NCBI RefSeq assembly: GCF_050908995.1
Contig: NC_135126.1
Span: forward strand, 13,578,001 to 13,642,000
DNA length: 64,000 bases
Reading direction: 5' to 3'
Origin: Andrena cerasifolii
Taxonomy: Eukaryota; Arthropoda; Insecta; Hymenoptera; Andrenidae
Shown: one piece after another, positions 31,356 through 44,334 of the stretch
How positions within the stretch are numbered: position 1 is the first letter of the stretch
How the letters are laid out: every line of letters begins with the position of its first letter
Translations under genes and position numbers: made by a program
Notes under the pieces: model-generated
Told to the model about the DNA's origin: nothing
What the model saw: only the letters and a program-made list of their open reading frames with translations
The model's database searches: none

Positions 31356-34300
31356 AAACACTCCGCGTTACTCTGTCAAATATTTTTGAACATGAAACAG
31401 CATAGCGTTACTATTAGGTACTGTAACAAGCTCAAAGAAGAAATCCTGCTATAGTACATCAAGAAGCGTTACTATATTGCCATTTACCATCATGTATCAT
31501 CATTTTTCTGTAATTTACTGTATAAAGGAGATACTGTATGGAAACAATAAAATAAAAAATAAAACGAACATTTCTTAACCACAATTCCGTTTTTCTTCCT
31601 CATCATATCTGAATCCTACACCACCTAAATTTCACCACACCTTTCACCTTCTGAAGCAGACTTAAACAACCGCAATGAACCGAACCGTACGCACTCCAGC
31701 ACCCCAAAGTGATATTAGAATTCACCGAAAAGTTTCCTTAAAAAGTAATCCACTGAAAAACGGTGGATCGTGTGGAGGACCAGGCCAGAACGCTACCTAC
31801 CGCATAAACATCCTCGCGTTATTCTTTAATCGACTTCGCACAGTTTATAGTATCGGATCGGCGGTTCGCAGCAGTCTGCACTGTTTCACGGCGTTTTACA
31901 GAATTCGCTCGTTCGCGCGATAAATCCAGAAAGTATGCAAATATTTGGCCATACGGGGCTCGTGCGCGTATTTCACTTCCGCCAGGAGGGACGACCGTTC
32001 GATCTATGATCGATGATTTACGGCAGTTTGTAAAATGCTTGGAGAATTCCGCGATGCTCTGGAAGAGGCTGACGCGTCGCTGAGCTCCCTCGTTCCCAGC
32101 AATAAGTCAAAACTGTGGAATAAAGTTCCCGTAGCTGGTGGCCATTGGTATTCGATAGAAACAACGGGCTAAGTAGGGACGCGGGCCACCTAATTTGTTG
32201 CCCAAGTCATCGCGGACGGGGGTGCAGTGGCGCCCGCAACTTTCCAGGCGGAAAAGCGACGCTTACGCGAATTTCATGCTGGGTAAATCGAGCGTTCGTT
32301 CAATCATCCCCGGCAGAGCGTGCTACACGGTTGCGTCGAAGAATTACGCGTAAAAAATACAGCGGTGCTTCAACTTCTACGCGACAGGAACATCGCAGTT
32401 TGTTACAGGCTACACGGTCTGCTCGAATTTCAAGTGCATGTACTGTTTCGTGTTAATATTCGTTGGAGTTGCAGTATTTACGACTTATGCAAGAGGCAAG
32501 GTTGTTGCAGCTTGAGAAATAAGAAGTTCATGATTCGATGTTGGCTTCGGAATTTGGTGAGGTTTATTTTGGATTTGGAGAAGGCAGCGTTCTGGATAAA
32601 ATTTACATATCTAGGTCGCTTTAAGGGATGGAGATCCTCAACACATTTTTCCCCTCAGATTCACTTCGCTTGGGGTTATTGATGTTACAAAAGGTTAGCT
32701 TTTATCGGTGTTACAAGTTCTTTCTCTTTGGAATATGCAGCTGATCTTAACTAGCTTGGATTTTCGTGCCATAGTATGACCGCGTGTTAAAAAGTTTGTA
32801 TTTCTGAATGCCTTTTGGTTCTACTCACGGCAGAAACTCTGTATAAAATTAAGAGGCATTAGTCTCTAAGAATAAATTCTCATTTTACAAGTAAAACTTC
32901 CGGTAACCATCAAAGAATGTTTTAATGATAAGAAATATGTGGAGAGAATAATAACTTACCTAAAAGAAACCAAAATAGTCGGAGAAGTTTGACAAAAATA
33001 ATAACTCAAAAATTACGAACAATTTTGTAGACATTAAAATTCAGTGTCATAGTATCCAGTACAAAGTAATAGTAGACAACTAATTGTAAGTATGAATATT
33101 ATTCTCTTAAGCAATGTACCTAATTCACTGTGGTCACTAGTTGCTAAAAAGCAGATGCGACGTTAAATAAGTAAATAAATAAATAAAAAAAGTTCTCATT
33201 GTACGGACAAAGATTTCATGAATTATTACTCGAAAAAACTGTTGAAATTAAGATACCGCCATTTTCATTAATACTTTTTACCACATACAATAGACACAAT
33301 ATTAATCTAGTTGAAAAAAATCATTAAAAGAACCTTTTGGACACTAAAAAAATTAATAAAAGAAATCTCTTTGCAGCCAACTGCACTCTACCTCAAATTC
33401 CGAACCTCTAAATCGAGTTGGATTAGAAAAGGATATTCAATAAATTAAGCGACAAACTCGTTAAAATTATTTCTTTTTCAGTAAAAACCATTACTATTTT
33501 CTTCCTTGAAAATAATTCATTTCTATGCATATTCGTTATGAATGACGCCTCCCAAATAACAATTTCCAAAATTCCCTCTCCCAGATTCCCCCAAATCGTT
33601 GGTCAATGAAATAAATGCGGAAACGTACTCTAAGTACGACAAAGGCTGGTACAAAAGCCTCGCCGATTTATCTACAGGCCATAGTGGAACGTATGTATGG
33701 AAAGGGTCACCAATCAATAGTCAATCAAACGGGCTTCCGTGCTAATCGCTTGCGAAACGAGTTTATTATTGGCGCAACTATTCGTTCTCCTTCCGCGATA
33801 CGTCTCACGCCATCCTGTCTAGTCGCGCCAGACATTGTCGGCAGATGCTATTAAAATCAGCGACACTGATTGAGCTCATGATACGAACGAGGTTTCTTCG
33901 TCATTTTCGAGATTATCGGTTCCTATGTATCTCTAGCGTTTTCAGCTTGCTGATTCGTGATTCTAGGAATTAGAACTTTTGGTAAAGTAATACAAGAACA
34001 CTTGAAATTTTCCAGTGTTTTTTAATGGCAACTTATTAGGTAAAGGTTTAAACGAGAAAGTAACTGTAGAGAATATTAAGCGAAAGAAGATTTATCTTTG
34101 GGAAGTTAACCATATAGTTCCTGAACTAATTGTGAGAAAATATTCAGGGCAGAATTTTTTGCTCTTTATTATCAGAGAATACAAGCCACTTTATGATGAA
34201 ACCTTTTCCAAAGTCAGTGGAAAGTAGATCTCGTTTGGAGATACACGAAAGATGAGAGGAAGAGGTGAAATTGTGGAAACAAATTTGTAAAATCTTCCTG

Positions 34301-35479
34301 TAAAGATGGTATAAATATTCCTTTTAACGGAACTGTACAAATTTTTAACTCCGACGATTCTTCCTAGTAATCTGTATGTAAAAGTAATGAAAATGAAAGG
34401 TGAATACTTTTTTTCAGGTATTTTAAATTCCTCTAAAAAACATATTCATTAAGTACACTTCCACGTGAGATACATTTCTCTCTTACCTAAATAAAGTTTG
34501 AATTAAAGAGAAATTAATCCTACTAATCGAGATACGTTCCTTGCGTGTTTTAAAATTTATATTAGGAGCAAATTAAACCCAATTAACTCGTTTTAACGAC
34601 AACAAATACTGCACAGTATTGAGATTATTAAGATTTGTCGATCAATTCAATCATTTTATCCAAATTGAAGGCATTTTTAGGTGACGAGTTATCGCGTCTT
34701 CCTCGATTAACTGGTTAATGTAATATAATCTTCAGATGCATCGTTGCAGTCACGAAAAGAGTAGGTTTACAAGAAGGTGAAACTTGTAGCAGCGTTTTCT
34801 GGTCACGACTCGTTTCAGTAGCGTGGCTAATAGCCACTGGCTACCGTTGCTTTCGAGGGGCAACATTAAAAGCCACTGACAGATGTAACAGAATTCCGTG
34901 AGAAGAGAATTTTCGATGGGCGTACGGTAAGAATACCAGCCAAACCTGTTGAACATTTCTATCGCCACAGTGCACTCTATTTTACCCCCTAGCAGCCTAC
35001 TTCTGGCTCTACACAGATCTCGTGGGCAGATTTACATCCGAGGAATAATGTTCCCTGTCGACGAGTGGAAGATGTTGTCACGCAACGTGAAATAATCAGC
35101 ATGACGGCAGACTGCAAGTATTATGTCATTACTTGCTTAATAAGAAACATCATTTAATTGATAACATCTGATTTTTATGAGATTCGACAAATGAGTAGAA
35201 TATTACAAAATATATATTCAACGTTATATCTTCTTATTGTCTGATATTTATGTTTGGGGAGTGAAAACTGTTGTAAAAAACGAACTAAAATAACTAAAAT
35301 CAAATTATAAATCTTTATTTCATTTAGTACTTTTTTAAATATGAACTCATGAAGATTAGTTTTACAATAAACTGTTACTTACTACAAAGTGCTTGCGTCC
35401 GAGGCGATTTCGAGTAAAAATGTTAACATTTTTAATTAAATAATTAATTCATTTCTGCATATTAATTCTTGTATATAAC
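31356..35479. other. Spacer, no gene seen
   Basis: 31960-32330 is GC-richer, with overlapping plus frames (32145-32456 and 32320-32682) that lack motifs. There is a short (AAAT)n run near 33166-33184. The rest is AT-rich. I see no element ends. Confidence 0.5.
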
Positions 35480-35585
35480 ACCTGTTTTTTTTTAATTTTA
35501 AAACCCTGTTTTCGAATTTTACAAATTTATAAATAAAAACCGGTGTTTAAACCCGGTTTTTAAAATCCGACAAACCCTAGACAGT
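35480..35585. repeat. Palindrome-ended repeat fragment, possibly hAT
   Basis: AAAACCGGTGTTTAAAC and ACCCGGTTTT form an imperfect palindrome at 35536-35562. The outside end on the minus strand reads CTAGGGTTTGTCGG, resembling a hAT-type terminus. The other end is not identifiable. Confidence 0.35.
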
Positions 35586-38500
35586 AGTATAAACAGCGAG
35601 ATTCAGTGTAGAACAATTTGCTGTTATTTTCTAAACCGTATAGCTTACCGTACTGCAGTTTTATAAGTATTTATCATATATATTTATTAATCATATAAAT
35701 GGGTTGTATTAGAACATATGTTCTCATCAACCACCCCTTTTTCTTCATATACTCTTGCTATGCAATTAGTACAGGGGAATTACAATCTAATTGAACCTGT
35801 TGCACAGAAATCACTTTAAAACGTATCGTTTTTCGTCGTCCTCCGCATAGTTATCCCTCCATAGTAAAAAGCTCAAAAGTAGTCTCGATATCCAGGTCAC
35901 GTCCTTTCATGAACTTGATTTGCATCCAGGACTTTTAGCAGAAGAGAACTCTTCCAGGATAGAGAAAAGCTGTGGGCACGTCTGATTCTCTTTTTTCTCT
36001 TGAATCGCGGACTAATGGTACCTTAAACTTTAACATTCGTCTTCACGTAGAGACAGGATTTTAGTAGCCGCTGTGAATTCCCAAGTGCATCTGGAATGCT
36101 TTCAAATCTTTCGTACTTTGTCGTACCACATTGCAGTGTGTAAGAATCAAAACCCAATAAGTTTATGTTTAATTAACACTGTAACAAGCACTCGCACTGC
36201 TGTCGATAAAATAATTAAGAAATTACGCGATCGTTGGGTCATCTTAGACCCACATCTTACGATTGTAATATTTTTATAGAAATTAATGTCAATGCGGTTT
36301 AATAATCTTGCATATTTACTTTATATAAAACTTCTATAAAATGTATTAGGCAAATAAGCGCTTCAAATTTATGTTTAAACTCCTCAGATTATATTCCCCT
36401 TGGGGAAACAAGTACTAACTGGTACTGTGCTGCGCATAATACCAGTAAAACTGAATTTATTCGTATAGCACATTTCAAAATCTCCTGTACCTATCAGAAA
36501 TTCCGTTGCTCGCTTCATTATTCCTACTCATTTTCGAGTTTTCCTCGCTGACCTAAATTTCATTGGGAGTGAAAATGTGGGGAAAATAGCTAAGATGCAG
36601 GCATTCAAAGCAACAAGATTTAGTTTAGCGCCTAGGAACGAGCCGTGATTGCGCTGCATGCTGCATAAAAGAGAAGTTTATCAAAGAGCCGTAACGATGC
36701 AATTCCGCAGCACCCACGGCAGGAATATTTGATAACAGGGCTGAAGGACGATACCGTTAACGTGACGTTAAAATTTATTGTCGACTAGGCGGAAATTGGC
36801 CAAGGGAATCGTCAGAGGGATTAATGCATCCCGTCGTGATACCAGCCGATTCAAATTCCGAGATAACCATTACAGCACATAAATTATTCCACCGCATGAC
36901 ATGACGTCTCGCTGAATAGCATTCCTCGGAATACAAAACGTGGTGCGCGTTTCAGTTGTACACAAAATAAAATTTGGAAAATGAGCCGCAAAGAACGCTG
37001 GAAGGTCGCATTTAGTCTTAAATGATGGAGGAGAGTTGATGGAATATGCCAGTGCAAACAGATATTAAATTTCGGGGATCTAAATAGTTGTAAATGGCCT
37101 TCAAAGTTGAAAAAAGAGCCGAGGTGCGTAGTTTCTATGAAATATTTTTGCATTTTTACGAAAAGTTGTTTATTTAGCCCGAATACGAAATGGGGACACC
37201 AGGAAAAGTGTAGGAAAGGATTGGTCAAGAAAATATCGATAGGCAACGCGTGCACGGTGTTTTGCGAAATATAGCTCCTGAAAATTTGCAGGTTTTTGTT
37301 ATTTAAAAATTTTGAGGTGACCATCCTAGACAAAATTGTGTTTGGCGCCAAAGACGTCAAAGAATCTGATTATATATATTTTTAAAATTTTAAAAATTCG
37401 ACCTTCAAGTAAAATTTGGAAAACAAGTATTTATTTACAATTTTCAAGTTCCAAAAACGAATTTTCAGTCTAGAAAAATATATTTCAATAAATCAATTCT
37501 TTCAGATGAAAATGAAAGAAGGGAATAGTTATTGGGGGGTTGAATTATGACATTTGTGTCATTTAGATAATATTAAAGATATTGAGATTTTATAATTAAT
37601 TACTCCAAAAAGAGGGTCCATCGAGAAGAGTAAGTTATAGTAATTTTTTATGATAACAAAATGAATAAAATGTTATTTGACACTGCTGTGTTTTTTATTT
37701 AGGCACTACTGTAAATAAATGATATTTTCTATCTGTAGTCCTCGCGCTATCTCAAAATATGAAATTACCAAAAAAGCTGTGTACAGTCTTATAAAATTTG
37801 ATTATTCTAACAAATGTAGAACCCTCCAAGCTGTTCCTCTACGTTAAAAAGAATCAGTTTGGCAGGCAGGATTACGCTCGACGTACCGATTTCTCGGTTT
37901 AAAAACCCCAATAAAACGTCCACTTTAAAAAGCCCCATTTGAACGCGTTTGCACAGCCAGTATAAACGCAGAACCAAGACGGCCGCGGCCGAGGTAATTT
38001 TGCTCCGCTGGAATTGCTCGTTTTGAACTTTTATCGAGTAGCCAAACGATAATAACGCTGCTGTATGCAACGCAGCTCGAACGAGCGTGGAGCACGATGC
38101 TCTTTGGAGGCAACAAAAACGCGAACGACGTTGGTTAATCGCGAAGGTATCCTATTCTTGGAAGATAACGCGAACGCGTATACGGACGCAGACAATTTTT
38201 TTTATGAAATTTTCAGTCTTTGACGGGAAGCTTTCGTTCGCGTACAATGAGATCTCCATCCCCTCTTTCTCCTGCTCGCAGGAACCGTTTAACGAACTGG
38301 CACTTTCGAAACGAAGAAAAGTTGAAATCGAATTAGGCAAGTTCCTTAACTGTGCGAACTTTGGCTTCTATGAGAAACTTTATTTGATAATTATTGACCA
38401 CGACGAAATTGAGTAATTCGAAATTAAGAAGAATGGGGGATGAAGGCATAAAGGATTCTTTCTTCAAATTTTGTTAGCTGGTAGAGGTTCAATAATCCTC

Positions 38501-40289
38501 AATTATCTTCATTAATAATAAGTAATGGACGCATCAGTGACGCTGGTGTGTTAATTACTTTATTTACCTCTGCCTTCGTCAGTCTTTCAGCCCATTTTTT
38601 CGATAAGTTCACGATCATAGATTGCCACGTGGTTAGTTTTGATTTCATGACTGACTTAATTTTATAAATATTCTACTGTATAATTGTGGCCCCAAGAAGG
38701 AAGAGAATAAAGTATTTTACAGTATTATTTGAGGAAATGATGAATTTCCTATGTTCACCCCTGGATTGTGTACAAAATGTAAATTGAAAGAGCTTTGTTG
38801 CTTCGGTACTGATCACGCCGTGCTCCGCATGGCAATCGATTCCTTTGTTTCGCTGAACATCCGTGATTATGCGTGGTATTATGACCAGAATCGCGATTAA
38901 CCCGCGCTTTCAAACGTCAAATTCAGCAACAAGAACGGGGTTGCACATAGAATGCGCGCGTTTGATTGGAATAGCCCGACCAGCACGGTCGACATAGCGG
39001 AATTTCAATTTTAAAAGTGGACGTCGTTCCTATTTTTCAGCCGACCGTTCCCTTCAAGCATTCCCCAGTCATATATCAGTTGCACGATTCAGAGAAGCGT
39101 GCAAACTGTTTCACAATGAGCTTGTTCAACTGAAATTGCTAGCTTCTGCAGTCTGCTTGGTGTGAAACAAAAGGAGAATGGAAGATCTATTTAAAATCCT
39201 TAGCGCGCAACAAGAGAGAGATAATTATCGGCGATATGTTAGGGTGGCGTTCAAGCATCCCTTCGGCGAGGACTCAGACGGGAGGTCATTTGTAAAAGTT
39301 GCGTCGCAAGTCCCAGAAATAATTAAGAACCTTTCCTTGTAGTTTTCATTTACTAGGAAACCCGCCGAATGTTGTCCACCCTACGGCAGAAGTGCACACT
39401 GAATCATTTTTAGCTCCTCGCGATTCTGAGCACCGGATCAGAGTCGAGCGTGGAGCTGGGCAACGTAATAGCTCCTCTGGTGTAAAGGATCTCGGTAAGC
39501 GGCGAGAGAGAAGAGGTAGTCGTGGTGGAGTGCAGCGATCGGACCGTACGAATTCATATATCCCCGTGTACATCGTGGTTGCCGGCGACTGGTCGACAGT
39601 GCGTATCGGACCTCGGTATCGTGCACTATGGTGCTGTACGCGATTTGGATTCTATGCAGTTTACGAATATGCTAACATGACTACTGTTCCACACGTACAT
39701 ATTTCTAACGATTTGAATCGGGACCTATTTTATGTCACAGGCGGTCTGTCATAGGTCGCTCCATAGTATCCAGGGAGTTAGACGTAGCCCTACGTCAAAA
39801 GAAACTACTGTGAATTATGAAAGCTTAAGTAAATCCAGAGAACGAAGAATAAAAGGAAAGGGCTCAAATGATGAAAAAAGAATTAAAGAATCAGAAGGGG
39901 AGCATATGCCGCTGTGGAATCAGCAGTAAAGGGGAACTCAAATAAATGAGAGTAATTTCTAAAGGAGTTCATATATGTTCAAAAATCAATAGATTAGTAA
40001 AGGTGGAAAAAAGATAAGTATATTTAATAAAAGAAATATCTTTATGTAGTATTGAGCAACTAATTGGATCTCTAGCGAATTCCTGGGTGGGAAATGAACC
40101 TTGCGTGTTGAGTTAAATCAGCATTACAAATAACTAAGAGATGATATAAGAAACAATGTTAATACTTGGTCTTAGTCGCAGTATTGTGAGCGCCTAAAAG
40201 AAACTACTGTACTGAAACTACCATTATTATTATATTAGATCATATTGTAATGAATTATTTTGCTTTGCGAGAAAAAAAATTGATTTCGG
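35586..40289. other. Spacer, no gene supported
   Basis: A 158-codon minus-strand frame at 36884-37360 is the third longest in the window. It is rich in Phe, Leu, His and Ser and shows no motif. 38790-39050 and 39360-39640 are CpG-rich, with overlapping frames on both strands. Confidence 0.45.
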
Positions 40290-40403
40290 AAGTGTGCAAA
40301 AATTGCTGAGGAAGTGTTCGGGAAATTCGATGAAATTGCTATAGCAGATTATTCAGAGGAAACAAAGCAACTAAAGAGCGATGCTGAAAGCTCTTTGACA
40401 GAG
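40290..40403 (+). CDS. Possible small internal exon (speculative)
   Basis: A 38-codon open stretch ends exactly at a consensus donor, GAG followed by GTAAGT at 40404. The peptide is acidic and helix-like (core EEVFGKFDEIAIADYSEE, then KQLKSDAESSLTE), unlike the low-complexity frames around it. Upstream the frame is closed by a TGA at about 40281, so the exon would have to begin between there and 40292. The only AG there (40291-40292) has a weak pyrimidine tract. I recognise no family. It may equally be chance or a retroelement scrap. Confidence 0.15.
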
Positions 40404-41189
40404 GTAAGTTAAATGAAATTTCTATCGAAAAAAAGTCCCCACAATATATAAAACGATGTATTGTTTTATATAACATAAGGAAAGAGCTCCATCTAAAACT
40501 TTCACTGCTACATCGATCGTTCTAAGTTCAAATTCCCCGAAATGCTTCGCAGGCGCTGAGAACCGAAGTCATAGAATCAGCCTGCTAGCCAGGGATGAAT
40601 TTTCATTGCAGGCGTTTGTAAAGATTCCATTTAGAACGGAAGAGCACAGTAGAGTAGCTCGAGAAATATCGCGACGAACCGAGGGGGCGTTTACTGAGAA
40701 AACAGTTTGAACGTTCGAAAGTTGTTCGAAATTTAACCTCGACCTACGAAACACTTCCGTTCGTAGACAAATGTTTCTTCAAGAGCCTCCACCAGGGTAC
40801 GTTCTTTGAAACGCGTTCGTTCTCAGCGAGACTCGTTGCAAGAATTTTGCTTCATTTGCGTATCGAATGTGACATCAGCTTGATGGCCATTAGTGATCAC
40901 TGTAGATTGCATTACTCTACTTGTTCTAGAGTGTAATGTACATTTAATTTTGAGGGGTATTCTACGTAGTCACTTACTGATATTTAGTATTTGGAGTAGG
41001 CGCGCTGATACACCAGGTATAGCATCGCTACCTAGTTGAATTTCGGCCTATAAGTTTGAGAATATATTTTTGAAATGCTTCAAAAGCTAATGGAATTATT
41101 TTTTTCCTCAATTTTTCGGTTGATTTATAGGGTCTTCTGCCCTTAAACATTCTTTTAAGATCACTAGTAATTTTTCCTCTTGTCATGTA
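40404..41189. other. Spacer, no gene seen
   Basis: Moderately AT-rich. A 61-codon minus frame at 40569-40754 lacks motifs. It ends at the TA bordering the Tc1-like MITE. Confidence 0.5.
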
Positions 41190-41387
41190 CAGTGACTCAC
41201 AGATTTATTCACATAAATTCAGAAAAATAACTAATTACAAAAGTCACGACCTCAGTTTCTCTTTTCCTGATGCCTAACCTACGTTGACGTCACTGGATCC
41301 TGAATTTTAATACGAAAAATAAGATTACACGTAAAATGTGGTCGAACGAACGTAACACTCTTTCGTGAACATATTTGTGAGTGACTA
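41190..41387. mobile_element. Tc1-like MITE, about 198 bp
   Basis: The left end CAGTGACTCACAGATTTATT follows a TA at 41188-41189. The right end, read on the minus strand, is TAGTCACTCACAAATATGTT. About 20 of the outer 25 bases agree, and CAGTGACTCACA is a frequent Tc1-like terminus in insects. There is no coding frame. The right-hand TA has mutated or is offset. It is related to the ends of the element at 30207-30553. Confidence 0.7.
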
Positions 41388-43761
41388 AATATTTGTGCGC
41401 TGTATATTCTAACGCTCAGTTTTCGTTATTCCTGTCGTTCCTTTCGTTTTCCGATCCTTGGCCTTCGATTATTTCCTCTCCTCTCATTGCCAGAACTATT
41501 CGAAAGGTTCTTCATTTATCGAGCGTCTGGGCGAATGAAAGGACAAACAAAGTGCGTCGCTAAAAGAGAAGCCAGTCTGCCAACAGATTTTTCGGAAATG
41601 TTGAAAGCTCGTATTCAGAGGAAATTTGTTTCGCCATTCGACCGCTGGTTTGTGCTGCGCATCTCAGTCACTGCAGCCTGTTGGTTGAATGCCTTGTGCG
41701 CGAACGTTTCCACAGGAGGCATTCAAACAGTTTTGTATCCTGCGACCGTAGACTGCGGTTTGAATTATTTTTCGGCCGTTTCGCGCTCGCAAGTGGTAGT
41801 TCAAACAATGCTTTCACTTTTTGCCCGTGTAAAACACGAAACAACCGACTGCTTTTAACGAACTAGCGGTTTCGCGTTTCTACGGAAATTTCCAAGGAGT
41901 TATTGCTGACATTGTTCCAATATGTATGTTCCCGAAATCGCTGCGTATGTCACGAACTTCGTTTGTCGCGTACAATGGGGTTTTCGTCGAATATTGCTGT
42001 ACGGTTATTGTGAAATATCGACATTTGCATTCAACTCTTGCATTTTAGTATCCTAATATGGTTTAAACAAAGGAGAAGGGAATGTGGATAAACTAATGAA
42101 AGTAGAAACAATCAATTTTTATATAATTCTCTACCATTGGGAAGGAGAAGACAAATATTGATGGAAATATGTATTTTGTTGGGGCTGAATTATTTATTGT
42201 TAAGAAAATTCTACTGTGCAAATCGCAATACTGGTGATCAAATCCTTTCCACTATTCATGTGCTGAGTATGCACGCGTTTGTAAACATCCGTCGTCTCTT
42301 TGCCACATTTACATATATGTAGATATATGTAGATATATGTAGTATTTACTTGTGTATAAATTCGGAAAGCTGTTGCTGCTGTTTTGAATAGTCCGTTTTG
42401 TTTAGTTACGTTGGGAGATTTGAAGTTATTTGTGGTGCCCACTGCACAGTAGAACTTACGTTATTCCAAATGAATTATTTGAATGTCATAGTAGGACTTT
42501 GGGTCATTCTTTTACACATGTCAATTCTATTCCTAATGTTGTTCTCGAAGTCTTTTTATTAAAATTTATTCCATTCTCAAATTTTAACATAAAGCAGGTT
42601 CAACACCAGGAAAGTGAATGTTCTGTTTTTAAAATATTCTCCCATCAGATTATTTCTGATAAAATTGCCATAAAGTCGGAACCCTGTTTTGAAATTTGCT
42701 TATGTACTCGTCAGTCCTACCTTTTCCACAGAAATTAGATATTTATCGAGACTCTTTGATTATTTCAAGTCGTCATTGACAGGTAATTTAGAAAATAAAC
42801 GAGTACAATACATTCAGCATTGTTTGAAAATATAACCGCGTTAATAATGGGGAAACTGTTTTAAAATGAACTCTTAATTTATCCACAAACTGAAGGAAAG
42901 AAGTCTATACGCAGTTCTCTCGCTTCATCTTTCATTACGTACCTACATAAATACAAACTTTCTTCCGCACAAAAATTACATAAAGACTCCCACCTAAGAA
43001 CCTTACACGACACACACTACCGTTCTCCTCCACTTCATCCAATTCTTCAATATTCCGAGCCGTTTTGCTCCTTTAGTTCCCTCCAAACTCAGTCCAATTC
43101 GCAAAGGCGTGTAAGTACGCAATGTTCGCCTGAGAGGGGAACACATTTCCCTCGGTAGCGCCGCGCACACGGTCAGAGAACGCTCTGTACCGTGCATCAG
43201 ACACAGTATACTAAATTTCAGCATTTCAGCCCCAGGAATCTGGATTATGCTCGTATCGATTCATTCGTTTAACTGTGTACTCCCCGCTCTTTTCACGCTA
43301 AAGCGACAGAAATAACCCGTGCTCTATTCAGCGGCTCTCGTCCGAGAATGAATTACACCGAGTTTCAACAGGTCCCGAAGTTCCGCAACTGGTTGCCCTC
43401 CAAACGAAAAGATGATACCCGCCCGCCAGTGGCGCGATGGTGTGCCGTCTCCCGGCACAAGTGTCAGCCGCTGGATATTTCATGGCACCCGATGAATTAG
43501 GCCAGTCACGTCCCGCTCAAGCGTCGCTTCGAAATTCTATTTAGCTCGATGCATTGGAAAGTTTTGATTGACCACTTCAAAGCGGCTGGCGCTGCAGAAA
43601 TTAATGCCTGTCCGCGGAACTTGGTCATTTAGTGGGGATTTCTATGCGCAATTTTGATGCACCGGTACCTAAGGAATCGAAGATCCGCGGACGTTAAGCC
43701 CGTTGTCGTCCGCTGGAGGCTTGCAGCTTCGGGTAATGTAATATTAAACACGCAGCGATAA
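41388..43761. other. Spacer with a short 10-bp minisatellite
   Basis: Three tandem units of ATATATGTAG-type sequence lie at 42311-42342. 43040-43700 is CpG-rich. The frames at 41487-41858 and 42430-42738 have no recognisable domain. Confidence 0.5.
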
Positions 43762-44112
43762 CAACTGGTAGGTATGCCACGAGATAGTGAACGAGTGAAC
43801 GGTATTCACCGAATAGCGATACCGATGTTAACCAAAATGTCAAGTCCCAGTCCAGCAGAATGGTACTAGCATATCGATTTGGTCCAGAAATTCTTAAATT
43901 CCACCCCAAGTAGAAGTACAGAAGCTAGTCTCTTTGAATCAATGCTTGGAACCAGGATGAGGCTTTTGGAGAATATTGTATTACAAAATCAAATAGAAGA
44001 ATTGTCATTTGCGGACAACCAGTTCCAATCCCCAGTTCTTTCTACAGAGCCATTGATTTTTGTACCACAGGCGAAAAAGGGAAGAGTTTCTTCAGAGGCA
44101 ATATATAATTGA
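43762..44112 (+). pseudogene. Ty3/gypsy integrase remnant
   Basis: Reading one frame, the segment has GMPRDSERVN, then IPMLTKMSSPSPAEWY, a TAG at 43867-43869, then LNSTPSRSTEASLFESML and GTRMR. These correspond in order to the conserved end of the Ty3/gypsy integrase core and the following region, whose usual forms are G-(M/R)-x-x-x-x-G-Q-V-E-R-x-N, then P-x-x-W, then LN(S/T)TPHRSTGxSPFELLFG. The region up to the second stop (TGA at 44110-44112) diverges quickly. Everything else (gag, protease, reverse transcriptase, RNase H, the integrase zinc finger and DDE residues) is absent upstream, and no LTR is recognised. It is long dead. Confidence 0.75.
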
Positions 44113-44334
44113 AGGTATACTAAGGTATCTGAACTATGTGAGAAGTATTTCTACGGTGAACATGAAAATGCAACTTATCTTTGGAATGACTGTGAGGAAT
44201 GTTTAACAGCTACGATCTTAGCACGTGATCTGCTTAAACAATGCCCGCCTATCTTCACAAATATCCCCATCGAAATGTTCAACTGTTCACCTTCAATCCC
44301 GAAACTATCGAAATATCGGCTGAGGAAATATTAA
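44113..44334 (+). pseudogene. Same-frame continuation after the integrase remnant, function unknown
   Basis: Directly after the TGA, the same frame stays open for 73 codons to a TAA at 44332-44334 without a start codon near its beginning. It includes EKYFYGEHENATYLWNDCEE and a Cys-containing tail. It does not resemble the usual gypsy integrase C-terminus that I know. Its collinearity with the integrase frame suggests it may be the downstream part of the same decayed element, or a captured exon, but chance is possible. Confidence 0.3.

Noticed and set aside
36884..37360. 158-codon minus-strand frame
   Set aside because: Phe/Leu/His-rich without any motif. In 64 kb and six frames a chance frame of this length is unremarkable.
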